From NCBI GenBank assembly GCA_027310565.1, contig DAIDAP010000026.1:26361-90360 (forward strand): a DNA stretch of 64,000 nucleotides, in the 5' to 3' direction. Below, in pieces: positions 1 to 9,984 of this stretch (position 1 is its first letter; every line of letters starts with the position of its first letter). The notes under the pieces are model-generated. The model was not told the DNA's origin. It saw only the letters and a program-made list of their open reading frames with translations, and did no database searches. Made by a program: the position numbers and the translations under genes. Origin of the DNA: Chloroflexota bacterium (lineage in GTDB: Bacteria; Chloroflexota; Limnocylindria; P2-11E).

Positions 1-22
1 TAGTCCGCCGGCCCGCTCCGCG

Positions 23-28
23 TACACT
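23..28 (+). promoter_or_regulatory. Candidate -10 element of the first LLM gene
   Basis: TACACT lies 10 bases before the ATG at 39. It fits the TANNNT pattern seen before many genes here, although the spacing is longer than the usual 6 to 8. No Shine-Dalgarno sequence is visible between it and the ATG. The -35 region would fall at or beyond the window edge. Confidence 0.35.
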
Positions 29-38
29 TCGCGGCCTC

Positions 39-1052
39 ATGGAGTTCGGCTTCACGCTGAAGCCCGACGTCTCGCTCGAGCGCGCGGCGGCGCTGGCCCG
101 ACGCGCGGAGGCATGCGGCTTCACGTACGGCTGGATCTTCGACAGCCACGTGCTCTGGAAGGAGCCGTACGTCCCGCTCACGCTCATGGCCCAGGCGACG
201 ACGACGCTGCGGCTCGGGACGTGCGTGACGAACCCCGCCACGCGCGAGCCGTCGGTCACCGCGAGCACGCTCGCCACGCTCCAGCTCCTCTCCGGCGGAC
301 GGTTCGACCTCGGCATCGGCCGCGGCGACTCGGCGCGGCGCGTCCTCGGGAAGCCGCCCACGACGCTCGAGGTCCTCGAGGAGACGACGCGCGCCATCCG
401 CGACCTCGCCGAGGGCCGCGCGGTGACCTCCGAGGGCGCGACCATCCGCCTCGACTGGGCGCCGCCCTACCCGCTCCCGGTGTGGATCGCCGGGTACGGG
501 CCGAAGGCGCTCGAGGTGACCGCCCGCGTCGCCGACGGCGCGATCATCCAGCTCGCCGACCCGAGCCTCGTCGGCTGGTGCGTCGGCCTGCTGCGCCAGG
601 GCGCGAGGGCGGTCGGGCGCGACCCGAGCCGGATCGCGGTGATGGCCGCCGCGGCGGCGTACGTCGGGCCGCGCGAGGTCGCGCTCGAGCGGGTGCGCTG
701 GTTCCCGGCGCTCGTCTCCAATCACGTCGTCGACCTGGTGAAGCGCTACGGCGAGGCCGGGCTGCCGACGGACCTCACCGCGTACGTGAAGGACCGGCCC
801 GGCTACGACTACCGGCACCACGCCGAGGTGGGCTCGTCCAACGCGAGGTTCGTGGACGACGAGTCGGTGGAGCGCTTCTGCGTCGTCGGCGGCGTCGACG
901 ACCACATCGCGAAGCTCGAGCGGCTCGCGGCGGTCGGCGTGAGGCAGTTCAACATCTACCTCATGAGCCGCGACGAGGAGGAGCAGCTCGAGATCTACGG
1001 CGAGAGGATCATCCCGGCGCTGCGCGGCGTGGAGGCGGCGACGATCGCCTGA
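39..1052 (+). CDS. LLM-class flavin/F420-dependent oxidoreductase
   Basis: A 337-residue luciferase-like monooxygenase (LLM) family protein. The N-terminus MEFGFTLKPD and the segment LSGGRFDLGIGRGDSARR (about residues 84-101) are typical of the bacterial-luciferase TIM barrel that binds FMN or coenzyme F420. PLPVWIAGYGPKALEVT (about 147-163) is the usual mid-barrel strand and phosphate-binding region. It most resembles the F420-dependent LLM subfamily often named TIGR03842; this is from memory and not searched. The substrate is unknown. It precedes the subtilase on the same strand but is separated by 113 bp containing an independent promoter. Two more LLM enzymes in the window suggest an organism that makes F420. 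Confidence 0.85.
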   Translation: MEFGFTLKPDVSLERAAALARRAEACGFTYGWIFDSHVLWKEPYVPLTLMAQATTTLRLGTCVTNPATREPSVTASTLATLQLLSGGRFDLGIGRGDSARRVLGKPPTTLEVLEETTRAIRDLAEGRAVTSEGATIRLDWAPPYPLPVWIAGYGPKALEVTARVADGAIIQLADPSLVGWCVGLLRQGARAVGRDPSRIAVMAAAAAYVGPREVALERVRWFPALVSNHVVDLVKRYGEAGLPTDLTAYVKDRPGYDYRHHAEVGSSNARFVDDESVERFCVVGGVDDHIAKLERLAAVGVRQFNIYLMSRDEEEQLEIYGERIIPALRGVEAATIA

Positions 1053-1107
1053 GCGTGCCTGTGTGCGCTCGCTACGGCGTCGCCTGGCGCCGGCCGCGGC
1101 ACCGCCG

Positions 1108-1159
1108 TAGCATCGCTCGTTGGCCCGTCCACCTGAACGCGGGCTGAACAAAGGGGAGG
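1108..1159 (+). promoter_or_regulatory. Promoter -10 and RBS of the subtilase gene
   Basis: TAGCAT at 1108-1113 is a candidate -10. The transcript would have a leader of about 50 bases ending in a strong Shine-Dalgarno sequence, AAAGGGGAGG at 1150-1159, six bases before the ATG at 1166. This is a leadered gene, in contrast to many neighbours. Confidence 0.5.
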
Positions 1160-1165
1160 CGCGTC

Positions 1166-3355
1166 ATGCTGGGAAGAAGGCATCTTGCCGCGTTCGTCAC
1201 CACACTGCTGCTCCTCATCGCGCTGAGCGTTCCCGCCGCGGGGGCGATCGACCCGAACACCGACGGCACCGGCGGGCCGACCGTCGACAGGGGCTCCGCG
1301 CTCGTGCAGCTCGACGGCAGCCCGCTCTCGACGTACGAGAAGACGAAGCCGCCGCAGGGCAAGAAGATCGATTTCGACAGCGGCACGGTGAAGTCGTATC
1401 GCGCGCAGCTCTCCGCCCTGCGCAACGACTTCAAGCGCTGGCTGCGCGCCAACGCGCCGAAGGCCAAGGTCGCCGGCGAGTACGACATCTCGCTCAACGC
1501 CGTCGCGCTGCGCCTCAACGGCGAGGCGCTCGCGACGATCCAGAGCGCGCCGATGGTGCTCCGCGCCGAGTACCAGGGCCTGTACTACCCGACCGAGGCG
1601 GGCGTGAACGATCCCGATCTCGCGCTCGTGAACGCCGTCGCGGCGTGGGGCGCCGGCGGTGCCGCCGGCGCCGGCAGGGGCGTGAAGGTCGGCGTCATCG
1701 ACACGGGCATCGACGCGACGCACCCGTGCTTCAACGACGCCGGCTACAGCGCGCCCGCCGGCTTCCCGAAGGGCGACACGCGGTTCACGAACAACAAGGT
1801 CATCGTCGCGAAGGTCTTCAACAACAAGGTCCCGAGCCGCGGCTACACGGCCGAGGCCGTCCAGGAGCACGGCACCCACGTCGCGGGCACGATCGCCTGC
1901 GACTACGGCCTGACGAGCTCGACCACGACCGTCGACGGCGTGAGCGTCCCGTACGGCGTGACCGGCGTCGCGCCGGCCGCGTGGCTCGGCAACTACAACG
2001 TGTTCCCGGGCACCGTCGGGAACGCGCGCTCCGAGGACATCCTCAACGCGCTCGAGGCCGCCTACGCCGACGGCATGGACATCGTCAACATGAGCCTCGG
2101 CGGCGGCGCCTCCGGCATCCAGGACCTGCTCACCATCGCCGTCGACGACCTCGACGAGGCCGGGATGATCTCGGCCGTCGCGGCGGGCAACGAGGGCCCG
2201 GGCCACTACACGATCTCGTCCCCCGGCTCGGCGGCGCGGGCCCTCACCGCGGGCGCATACAGCGTCGGCCACGGGCTGGTCACCTTCATCGACGTCGGCG
2301 GCACTCCCTACGAGGCGGCGAAGGGCGACTTCGGCACCCCGCCCGCCGGCGGCCTGACGCGTCCGCTCGCGGTCGTCGCCGACGCCGCGGGTCCGGGCGG
2401 GCTCAGCACGGCCTGCGCGCCCATCTCGGCCGATCTCACCGGCCGCATCGCGCTCATCTCGCGCGGCACCTGCTTCTTCTCCACCAAGGTCCGCAACGCG
2501 CAGGCGGCGGGCGCGGACGGCGCCGTCGTCGTCAACAACGCCGCCGGCGCGAACTTCACCATGAGCCAGGACGGCACGCCGGGCCAGCCGACCATCCCGG
2601 CGTTCCTCGTCGCGCTGTCCGACCGGGCGGCCCTCGTCGCCGCGAACGGCGCCACGACGACGCTCCCCGACCTCGCCACATACGTCGCCGACCCGGCCAA
2701 GGACGGGTGGATGGCGAGCTTCTCGAGCCAGGGCCCGACCGACGTCGACTTCCGCGTGAAGCCGGACGCCGCCGCGCCCGGCGTGAACGTCCTGAGCTCC
2801 ATCCCGCGCTCGTTCTGCGCGGGCTCGGGCGACTGCTGGGCGTTCTTCCAGGGCACCTCCATGGCCACCCCGCACCTCGCGGGCATCGCCGCGGTCGTCC
2901 GCGGCCAGCACCCCGACTGGTCGGCGGCGCAGGTCCGCTCGGCCATCGTCAACACGGCCGACCAGGCGGTCCTGAGGACCTCGGACGGCACGGCCACCGC
3001 GACCGACGCCAACGTCATCGGCGCCGGCGCCGCGAACGCGGCGAGCGCCACCAGCGCGAGCGTCGCGCTCGACCCGGTGAGCCTGAGCTTCGGCGCGGTG
3101 CCGTCCGGATCGGGTCAGACCCGCACCGCGACCATCAGCGTCTCGAGCCTCGGCGGCACCTTCGACGGCGTCGCCGTCACGGGCACGACCGGAAGCGGCG
3201 TCACGTTCTCGGCGAGCGTCGACGGCGCGACGATCACCGTCACGATGGACGCGGCGAAGGGCGCATCGCTCGGTGACCACCAGGCGACGCTCCGTCTCTC
3301 CTCCGGCGGCACGGAGGTCGCCCACGCGGTCCTGTACGTCTTCGTGAAGCAGTAG
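1166..3355 (+). CDS. Secreted subtilisin-like serine peptidase (S8) with PA insert
   Basis: A 729-residue exported protease. Residues 1-27 form a Sec signal peptide with a hydrophobic core and AAGA-type cleavage region. The catalytic triad is visible: Asp179 in VGVIDTGID, His238 in HGTHVAG and Ser565 in GTSMATPH, with the oxyanion Asn342 in AAGNEG. A protease-associated (PA) domain is inserted at about residues 370-490, between the Asn and Ser motifs. The segment before Asp179 looks like an I9-type propeptide. The last 100 residues form an Ig-like beta domain beginning near LDPVSLSFGAVP. The likely role is extracellular protein degradation. The start is fixed by the RBS. A strong terminator follows. 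Confidence 0.93.
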   Translation: MLGRRHLAAFVTTLLLLIALSVPAAGAIDPNTDGTGGPTVDRGSALVQLDGSPLSTYEKTKPPQGKKIDFDSGTVKSYRAQLSALRNDFKRWLRANAPKAKVAGEYDISLNAVALRLNGEALATIQSAPMVLRAEYQGLYYPTEAGVNDPDLALVNAVAAWGAGGAAGAGRGVKVGVIDTGIDATHPCFNDAGYSAPAGFPKGDTRFTNNKVIVAKVFNNKVPSRGYTAEAVQEHGTHVAGTIACDYGLTSSTTTVDGVSVPYGVTGVAPAAWLGNYNVFPGTVGNARSEDILNALEAAYADGMDIVNMSLGGGASGIQDLLTIAVDDLDEAGMISAVAAGNEGPGHYTISSPGSAARALTAGAYSVGHGLVTFIDVGGTPYEAAKGDFGTPPAGGLTRPLAVVADAAGPGGLSTACAPISADLTGRIALISRGTCFFSTKVRNAQAAGADGAVVVNNAAGANFTMSQDGTPGQPTIPAFLVALSDRAALVAANGATTTLPDLATYVADPAKDGWMASFSSQGPTDVDFRVKPDAAAPGVNVLSSIPRSFCAGSGDCWAFFQGTSMATPHLAGIAAVVRGQHPDWSAAQVRSAIVNTADQAVLRTSDGTATATDANVIGAGAANAASATSASVALDPVSLSFGAVPSGSGQTRTATISVSSLGGTFDGVAVTGTTGSGVTFSASVDGATITVTMDAAKGASLGDHQATLRLSSGGTEVAHAVLYVFVKQ

Positions 3356-3373
3356 CGATCACCGCGAGCACGC

Positions 3374-3404
3374 AAGGGGCCGGGCTCGACGAGCCCGGCC
3401 CTTT
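3374..3404. terminator. Bidirectional intrinsic terminator
   Basis: A near-perfect inverted repeat: GGGCCGGGCTC (3377-3387), loop GAC, GAGCCCGGCCC (3391-3401). It is extended by A/T and G-U pairs (AAG on the left, TTT on the right). It lies between the convergent subtilase stop (3355) and PEP synthase stop (3410), so it can serve both genes. Confidence 0.8.
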
Positions 3405-3409
3405 CCGTC

Positions 3410-5761
3410 TCAGACCGTGGGGCCCGGGGCGGCCCCGCGCGCCAGCCCGGCCCGCGCTCCCTCGAGCAGCACGCGCCGCTCCGCGGCGGCGATGTTCCGT
3501 CGCGTCACGTCGACGGCGTCGGGCGAGACGGAGATCGAGTCGATGCCCCAGCGGACGAGGCGCTCCGCGTACTGCGGATGCACCGACGGCGCCTGTCCGC
3601 AGATCGAGCAGGTGAGTCCCGCGGCGTGGGCGGCGTCGATGATGCGCCGGATCGCGTCGAGGACCGCCTCGTCCCGCTCGTCGTAGTGCGGCGCGAGGAC
3701 CTCGTTGTCGCGGTCGACGCCCAGGACGAGCTGCGTGAGGTCGTTGGATCCGATCGAGACCCCGGTCGCGCCGAGCGACGCGTACGCGGGAAGCCAGTAC
3801 ACGACCGAGGGGACCTCGGCCATGACCCAGAGGTCGAAGCCCTTCGACGCGGTGAGCCCGCTCTCGTCGACCAGGCGCTTGCACGCGGCGAACTCGGAGC
3901 GCGTGCGCACGAACGGGATCATGAGGTGCAGGTTCGGGAGCTCGCTCCGAACGCGCTTGATCGCCGCCAGCTCGAGGGCGAAGAGGTCCGGCTCGGAGAC
4001 GTTCCGGAAGCAGCCGCGGTACCCGATCATCGGGTTCGCCTCGGCGCGCTCGAAGCGTTCCCCGCCGGTCAGGGCGCGGAATTCGTTCGTCTTGAAGTCG
4101 GTGCTGCGATAGATCACCGGGCGCGGCGCGAACGCGGAGGCGAACGCCCGCAGGCCGTCGGTCATGCGCTCGACGAACGCGTCCGAGCGTCCCTGCTCGA
4201 GGAGGAGCCGCGGGTGCGAGCCGCCGAGCGCGCTCGCCATCAGGAACTCGGCGCGCAGGAGTCCCACGCCGTCCACGGGAAGGGCGGCGACCTCCTTCGC
4301 GCGCTCCGGCTCGGCGAGGTTCACGTAGAGGCGCGTCGCGGTCACGGGCGCCACCGGACTCGCGGCGACGGGAGCGGCGGCGGCCACGCGTACGGCCGGG
4401 GCCTCCGGGCCGAGCCGTACCTCGCCGGCGCCGCCGTCGACGGTGACGACCTCGGCGGCGCGCAGCGCGCGCGTGGCGGTGCGCGTCCCGACCACGCAGG
4501 GGACGCCGAGCTCGCGGGAGACGATCGCCGCGTGGCTGGTCATGCCGCCGCTGTCGGTGACGATGCCGGCCGACCGCCGCATGAGCGGGACCCAGTCGGG
4601 TGAGGTCATCTCGGCCACCAGGACGTCGCCCGGCGTGAAGGCGGCGGTCTCGTCGACCGCGCGCGCGACGAACACGGGCCCCGAGGCGACGCCCGGACTC
4701 GCGCCCAGCCCGCGCACGAGGACCGCACCGGCGCGCTGGGCGGACGCCGGAGCCGGCGGGGCGGCGGTCACCGGCCGCGTCTGCACGAGGAACACGCCGC
4801 CATTCGCGATCGCCCACTCGACGTCCTGCGGCGCGCCGTAGTGCTTCTCGTCGTCGATGCCGAGACGCCACAGGCGCGCGAGCTCGTCGTCCGAGAGCGC
4901 CGGTGCGGTCGCGGACGCGTCGTCGAGCTCGACTCGTTCGGTGGCCCCGGTCGGCGAGCGGACGAGCTTGAACCGCTTCGCGCCGACGACGCGCTCGATC
5001 ACACGTCCGGTCGATTTCTCGATGACGTAGCGGTCCGGCGTCACCTGGCCGGACACGACGGGCTCGCCGAGCCCCCACGACGCTTCGATGACGAGATGCG
5101 CGGCGCTTCCCGTGCTGGGATCCACCGTGAACAGCACGCCCGACTTCTCGGCGTCCACCATGCGCTGGACGATCACCGCGATGTGCTGGCCCGCGAGGAG
5201 GTCCCGGCGCGAGCGGTACGCGAGCGACCGCGCGGTGAAGAGCGACGCCCAGCACTCGCGGATCCGGTCGAGGAGGTCGTCCGTCCCGCGGACGCCGAGG
5301 AAGCTCCTGAACATCCCGGCGAAGGAGAGCTTCGCGGCGTCCTCCACGGTGGCGGACGAGCGCACGGCGACGGACTCGGCCTCCCCGCCGCCGCGGCGCG
5401 AGAGCTCGGCGTACGCGTCGGCGATGGCCGCCCGCACTTCTCCGGGGATCTCGACCGAGCCGACGATCCGCTGCAGCTCGTCGGCGGTCCGCCGCAGCGC
5501 CGGCTCGTCGTCCGGATCGACCTGCGCGAGCAGCGCGCGCATCCGCTCGCGCGTGGCGGGGTCCGCCATCGTCGTGTCGAAGGCGTCCACCGTGACGACG
5601 AAGCCCGGCGGCACCGGGAGGCCCGCGCGGAGCATCTCCCCGAGGTTCGCGCCCTTGCCGCCGGCCCTCCCCACCGACGCGCGGTCGAGCGCCTCCAGGG
5701 GCAGGACGAGCGCCGTCGCGGTCGGGGGCCGGGGCACGGCGTCGAGGACGGGCGTTTGCAT
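3410..5761 (-). CDS. ppsA: Phosphoenolpyruvate synthase (pyruvate, water dikinase)
   Basis: About 783 residues, the usual length for PEP synthase. It converts pyruvate, ATP and water to PEP, AMP and phosphate for gluconeogenesis. The N-terminal nucleotide-binding domain begins with GRAGGKGANLGEML. The central swivelling domain carries the phosphohistidine motif GGMTSHAAIVSRELGVPCV (His410 from this start). The C-terminal PEP/pyruvate TIM barrel has GSNDLTQLVLGVDRDN and CSICGQAP with the catalytic cysteine. I chose the ATG at 5761 because GAGGTG lies six bases upstream; a GTG at 5770 is in frame and would add three residues. A 16-bp palindrome lies just upstream of the RBS. It is convergent with the subtilase gene. 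Confidence 0.93.
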   Translation of the reverse strand: MQTPVLDAVPRPPTATALVLPLEALDRASVGRAGGKGANLGEMLRAGLPVPPGFVVTVDAFDTTMADPATRERMRALLAQVDPDDEPALRRTADELQRIVGSVEIPGEVRAAIADAYAELSRRGGGEAESVAVRSSATVEDAAKLSFAGMFRSFLGVRGTDDLLDRIRECWASLFTARSLAYRSRRDLLAGQHIAVIVQRMVDAEKSGVLFTVDPSTGSAAHLVIEASWGLGEPVVSGQVTPDRYVIEKSTGRVIERVVGAKRFKLVRSPTGATERVELDDASATAPALSDDELARLWRLGIDDEKHYGAPQDVEWAIANGGVFLVQTRPVTAAPPAPASAQRAGAVLVRGLGASPGVASGPVFVARAVDETAAFTPGDVLVAEMTSPDWVPLMRRSAGIVTDSGGMTSHAAIVSRELGVPCVVGTRTATRALRAAEVVTVDGGAGEVRLGPEAPAVRVAAAAPVAASPVAPVTATRLYVNLAEPERAKEVAALPVDGVGLLRAEFLMASALGGSHPRLLLEQGRSDAFVERMTDGLRAFASAFAPRPVIYRSTDFKTNEFRALTGGERFERAEANPMIGYRGCFRNVSEPDLFALELAAIKRVRSELPNLHLMIPFVRTRSEFAACKRLVDESGLTASKGFDLWVMAEVPSVVYWLPAYASLGATGVSIGSNDLTQLVLGVDRDNEVLAPHYDERDEAVLDAIRRIIDAAHAAGLTCSICGQAPSVHPQYAERLVRWGIDSISVSPDAVDVTRRNIAAAERRVLLEGARAGLARGAAPGPTV

Positions 5762-5771
5762 GTGCGACACC

Positions 5772-5787
5772 TCGCTCCGCGGAGCGA
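5772..5787. promoter_or_regulatory. 16-bp perfect palindrome in the ppsA leader
   Basis: TCGCTCCGCGGAGCGA is self-complementary over 16 bases and lies 10 to 25 bases upstream of the ppsA ATG (minus strand), next to its Shine-Dalgarno sequence. It could be an operator, or an RNA hairpin affecting RBS access. I see no second copy nearby. Confidence 0.4.
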
Positions 5788-5903
5788 CCCCACTGTCGCA
5801 CTCGCGGGTGGGACGCGACGCGCGCGAACGGCGCCGAGGGCCGGGTCCGAAAGACCCTCGCCACGTACGGCTGCGCCCGGCACGGCGGTCGTCCCCGCAT
5901 CGG

Positions 5904-5933
5904 TACGCTGAGGCTCAGACGAACCGCGGAGGA
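5904..5933 (+). promoter_or_regulatory. -10 and RBS of the 49-codon gene
   Basis: TACGCT at 5904-5909 is a candidate -10. GGAGGA at 5928-5933 is a near-perfect Shine-Dalgarno sequence four bases before the ATG at 5938. Confidence 0.5.
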
Positions 5934-5937
5934 AGCG

Positions 5938-6087
5938 ATGAACACGATCACGCTGGACGACGACGAGCTGCGCCTCGTTCGCCAGGCGCTCGAGGCGTAC
6001 CTGGAGGAGTTCGGCCACGAGGAGCCGGACATCGTGCGCCGCACGAAGGCCCTGATCGCGCGGATCGGCCAGGCCCAGCGGTCTTGA
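5938..6087 (+). CDS. Small hypothetical protein, 49 residues
   Basis: A short gene supported by a strong RBS (GGAGGA plus a four-base spacer) and a candidate upstream -10. It begins MNTITLDDDELRLVRQALEA and continues as a charged, leucine/isoleucine-patterned sequence with no Cys or Trp, suggesting two amphipathic helices. I do not recognise a family. It is divergent from ppsA (5761) and convergent with dihydropyrimidinase (6139). It does not look like a toxin or a membrane peptide. Codon use is GC-ending like its neighbours, which supports real coding. Confidence 0.6.
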   Translation: MNTITLDDDELRLVRQALEAYLEEFGHEEPDIVRRTKALIARIGQAQRS

Positions 6088-6138
6088 TCGATCAGGCCGG
6101 CGCGTTCGGCGGCGGCGATGAGCAGGTCCGGCGTAGGC

Positions 6139-7551
6139 TCACTGCTGGAGGATCGGCGAGCCCCGCTTCACGAACCGGCCGCGGCCCTTCTTCCCGAGGA
6201 AGCGGTCCTTCTCCACGATGATCTCGCCGCGCGAGAGGACGGTCACGGCCTTCCCCTTGACCTTCCTCCCCTCGTACGGGCTGTAGTCGACGCGCATGTG
6301 ATGCGTCTTCGCCGAGAGCGTCTGCGTCGCCCGGGGGTCCCACACGACGATGTCCGCGTCGCTGCCGATCGCGATGGTCCCCTTGCGCGGGAACATGCCC
6401 ATGATCTTCGCCGGCGTGGTCGCGGTGAGATCGACCCAGCGGCTCAGCGTGATGCGCCCGCCGACGACCCCGCCGTCATACAGGAGCACCATGCGCGTCT
6501 CGACGCCCGGCGCGCCGTTCGGGATCTTCGAGAAGTCGTCGATGCCGAGCTGCTTCTGCTTCGGCAGACCCCTGAAGCCCTCCTTCATGCAGAACGGGCA
6601 GTGGTCGGTGGAGACGACCTGGAGGTCGTTGCGCGCGAGCCCCTTCCAGAGCTCCTCCTGGTGCCACCGCTCCCGCAGCGGCGGACTCATGACGTACTTG
6701 GCGCCGTCGAACCCCGGCTCGTCGTAGCGGTCGATCGAGAGGAAGAGGTACTGCGGGCACGTCTCCGCGTACGCGGGGAGGCCGCGGTCGCGGAAGAGCC
6801 GCACCTGCTCGAGCGCCTGCGCCGCCGACAGGTGGACGATGTACAGCGGGATCCCGCCGGCCATCTCGGCGAGCTGGAAAGCGCGGTGCGTCGCCTCGCC
6901 TTCGGCCTCGGGCGGCCGCGTGAGCGCGTGCCACTTCGGCGCCGTGTTCTTCCTGGCGAGCGCGCGCTTCACGAGGACGTCGATGACGCCGCCGTTCTCG
7001 GCGTGCATGCAGATGAGCCCGCCGTTCTCGCCGGCGCGCGTCAGCGCCTTGAAGATCGACGCGTCGTCGACCATGAAGACGCCCGGGTAGGCCATGAAGA
7101 GCTTGAAGGAGGACACGCCGTCCTCGATCAGCGTGTCCATCTCGCGCAGGACCCTGTCGTTCACGTCGCGGACGATCACGTGCAGCCCGTAGTCGATGAC
7201 CGCCTTGCCGCGGGCCTTCGCGAGCCAGGCGTCGCGCGCCTTCGCGAGACGCTCGCCGAAGCCCTGCACCGCGAAGTCGACGATGCTCGTCGTCCCGCCG
7301 AACGCCGCCGCGATCGTGCCGGTCTCGAAGTCGTCCGACGCGAACGTGCCGCCGAACGGGAGCTCCATGTGCGTGTGGACGTCGATCCCGCCGGGGATGA
7401 CGTACTTCGCGCGCGCGTCGATCCGCTTCGCGCCCGCCGCCTTCAGCCCCTGGCCGATCTGCGCGACCTTCTCGCCGTCGATGAGCACGTCGGCCCTGTA
7501 CGTGTCCGCCGCGGTGACGACCGTGCCGCCGGTGATGAGCGTCTTCGCCAT
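6139..7551 (-). CDS. hydA: Dihydropyrimidinase (D-hydantoinase family)
   Basis: 470 residues, a cyclic amidohydrolase that opens dihydrouracil/dihydrothymine (or hydantoins) to N-carbamoyl-beta-amino acids. All di-zinc ligands are visible: His59 and His61 in GIDVHTHMELPF, the lysine to be carbamylated Lys150 in GVSSFKLFMAYPG, His183 in MHAENGG, His240 in YIVHLSAAQ and Asp316 in STDHCPF. It is the last gene of a minus-strand set with beta-ureidopropionase and an aminotransferase, which supports pyrimidine breakdown over hydantoin use. A Shine-Dalgarno sequence (GGAGGGGAG, around 7554-7562) precedes the ATG. TAGGCT at 7573-7578 may give it a second promoter of its own. Confidence 0.92.
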   Translation of the reverse strand: MAKTLITGGTVVTAADTYRADVLIDGEKVAQIGQGLKAAGAKRIDARAKYVIPGGIDVHTHMELPFGGTFASDDFETGTIAAAFGGTTSIVDFAVQGFGERLAKARDAWLAKARGKAVIDYGLHVIVRDVNDRVLREMDTLIEDGVSSFKLFMAYPGVFMVDDASIFKALTRAGENGGLICMHAENGGVIDVLVKRALARKNTAPKWHALTRPPEAEGEATHRAFQLAEMAGGIPLYIVHLSAAQALEQVRLFRDRGLPAYAETCPQYLFLSIDRYDEPGFDGAKYVMSPPLRERWHQEELWKGLARNDLQVVSTDHCPFCMKEGFRGLPKQKQLGIDDFSKIPNGAPGVETRMVLLYDGGVVGGRITLSRWVDLTATTPAKIMGMFPRKGTIAIGSDADIVVWDPRATQTLSAKTHHMRVDYSPYEGRKVKGKAVTVLSRGEIIVEKDRFLGKKGRGRFVKRGSPILQQ

Positions 7552-7613
7552 GGCTCCCCTCCGAACGGCGGAAGCCTACGACGAGTGCCGCCTCGTCGCT
7601 GAGGCCCCGGCGA

Positions 7614-9088
<1,475 letters not shown>

Positions 9089-9092
<4 letters not shown>

Positions 9093-9928
9093 GGCCTCAC
9101 CAGGTCGTCGTACATGTCGGGGCGGCGGTCCCGGTAGAACTGCCAGGTGTTGCGCACCTCGCGCACGAGGTCCAGGTCGAGGTCCGCGACGAGGAGCTGC
9201 TCCTCTTTGTCCGAGGCCTGCGCGACGATCTTCCCGCGCGGATCGGCGAAGTAGGACGAGCCGTAGTAGTCGTTCGGCCCGAAGTCCTTCTCCTGCCCGA
9301 CGCGGTTGATCGTCCCGACCCAGTAGCCGTTCGCGATGGCGTGCGAGGTCTGCTCGATGAACCAGAGGTGCATCGAGAGACCGCGGCTCGTCGCCGACGG
9401 GATGAACACGAGCTCGGCGCCGTGGAGCCCGAGCATCCGCGCGCCCTCGGGGAAGTGGCGGTCGTAGCAGATGTACACGCCGACCTTGCCGACCGCCGTG
9501 TCGAAGACCGGATACCCGAGGTTCCCGGGCCGGAAGTAGAACTTCTCCCAGAACCCGTTCACCTGCGGGATGTGCGTCTTGCGGTACTTGCCGAGGTACT
9601 TCCCGTCCGCGTCGATGACGGCGGCGGTGTTGTAGTAGACCCCGGTCGCGTCCTCCTCGTACATCGGCACGACGAGCACCATCGAGTGCCTGCGCGCCAG
9701 CTCCTGCATGAGCTTCGTCGTCGGGCCGTCGGGGATGCGCTCGGTGTAGGCGTAGTACTTCGTGTCCTGCACCTGGCAGAAGTAGGGTCCGTAGAACAGC
9801 TCCTGGAGGCACATCGCCTGCGCGCCCTGCTTGGCGGCGTCCTCGACGTACCGCACGTGCTTCGCGATCATCGCGTCCTTGTCGCCGGCCCAGGCGACCT
9901 GCGCGAGCGCGGCCTTCACCTTCGGCAT
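9089..9928 (-). CDS. N-carbamoyl-beta-alanine amidohydrolase (beta-ureidopropionase-like nitrilase)
   Basis: 279 residues of the carbon-nitrogen hydrolase superfamily. The Glu-Lys-Cys triad is visible as Glu43 (CLQELFYGPYF), Lys117 (KYRKTHIP) and Cys154 (YICYDRHFPEG). The ending RDRRPDMYDDLVRP is characteristic of beta-ureidopropionase-type members. It would release beta-alanine, CO2 and ammonia from N-carbamoyl-beta-alanine. It lies between the aminotransferase and ALDH genes, with a four-base overlap into the latter. A GGGGGAG Shine-Dalgarno sequence sits just before the ATG. N-carbamoylputrescine amidase is the main alternative by sequence, but the dihydropyrimidinase neighbour favours this call. 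Confidence 0.87.
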
Positions 9929-9960
9929 CTGCTCCCCCTTCGCCGCGTGCGGCGGCTAGG

Positions 9961-9974
9961 TTACCGCGCCGTAA
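9961..9974. promoter_or_regulatory. Imperfect palindrome upstream of the amidase gene
   Basis: TTACCGCGCCGTAA matches its own reverse complement at 12 of 14 positions. It lies in the 56-bp gap between the aminotransferase stop (9985) and the amidase start (9928), about 33 bases upstream of that start. Possible operator or processing site inside the operon. Confidence 0.3.
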
Positions 9975-9984
9975 TCGCTCGTCG

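Noticed and set aside
995..3325. Long minus-strand open frame of 776 codons opposite the subtilase
   Set aside because: Arg/Ala/Asp-rich shadow of a very GC-rich gene; the plus strand has an intact S8 triad, signal peptide and RBS.
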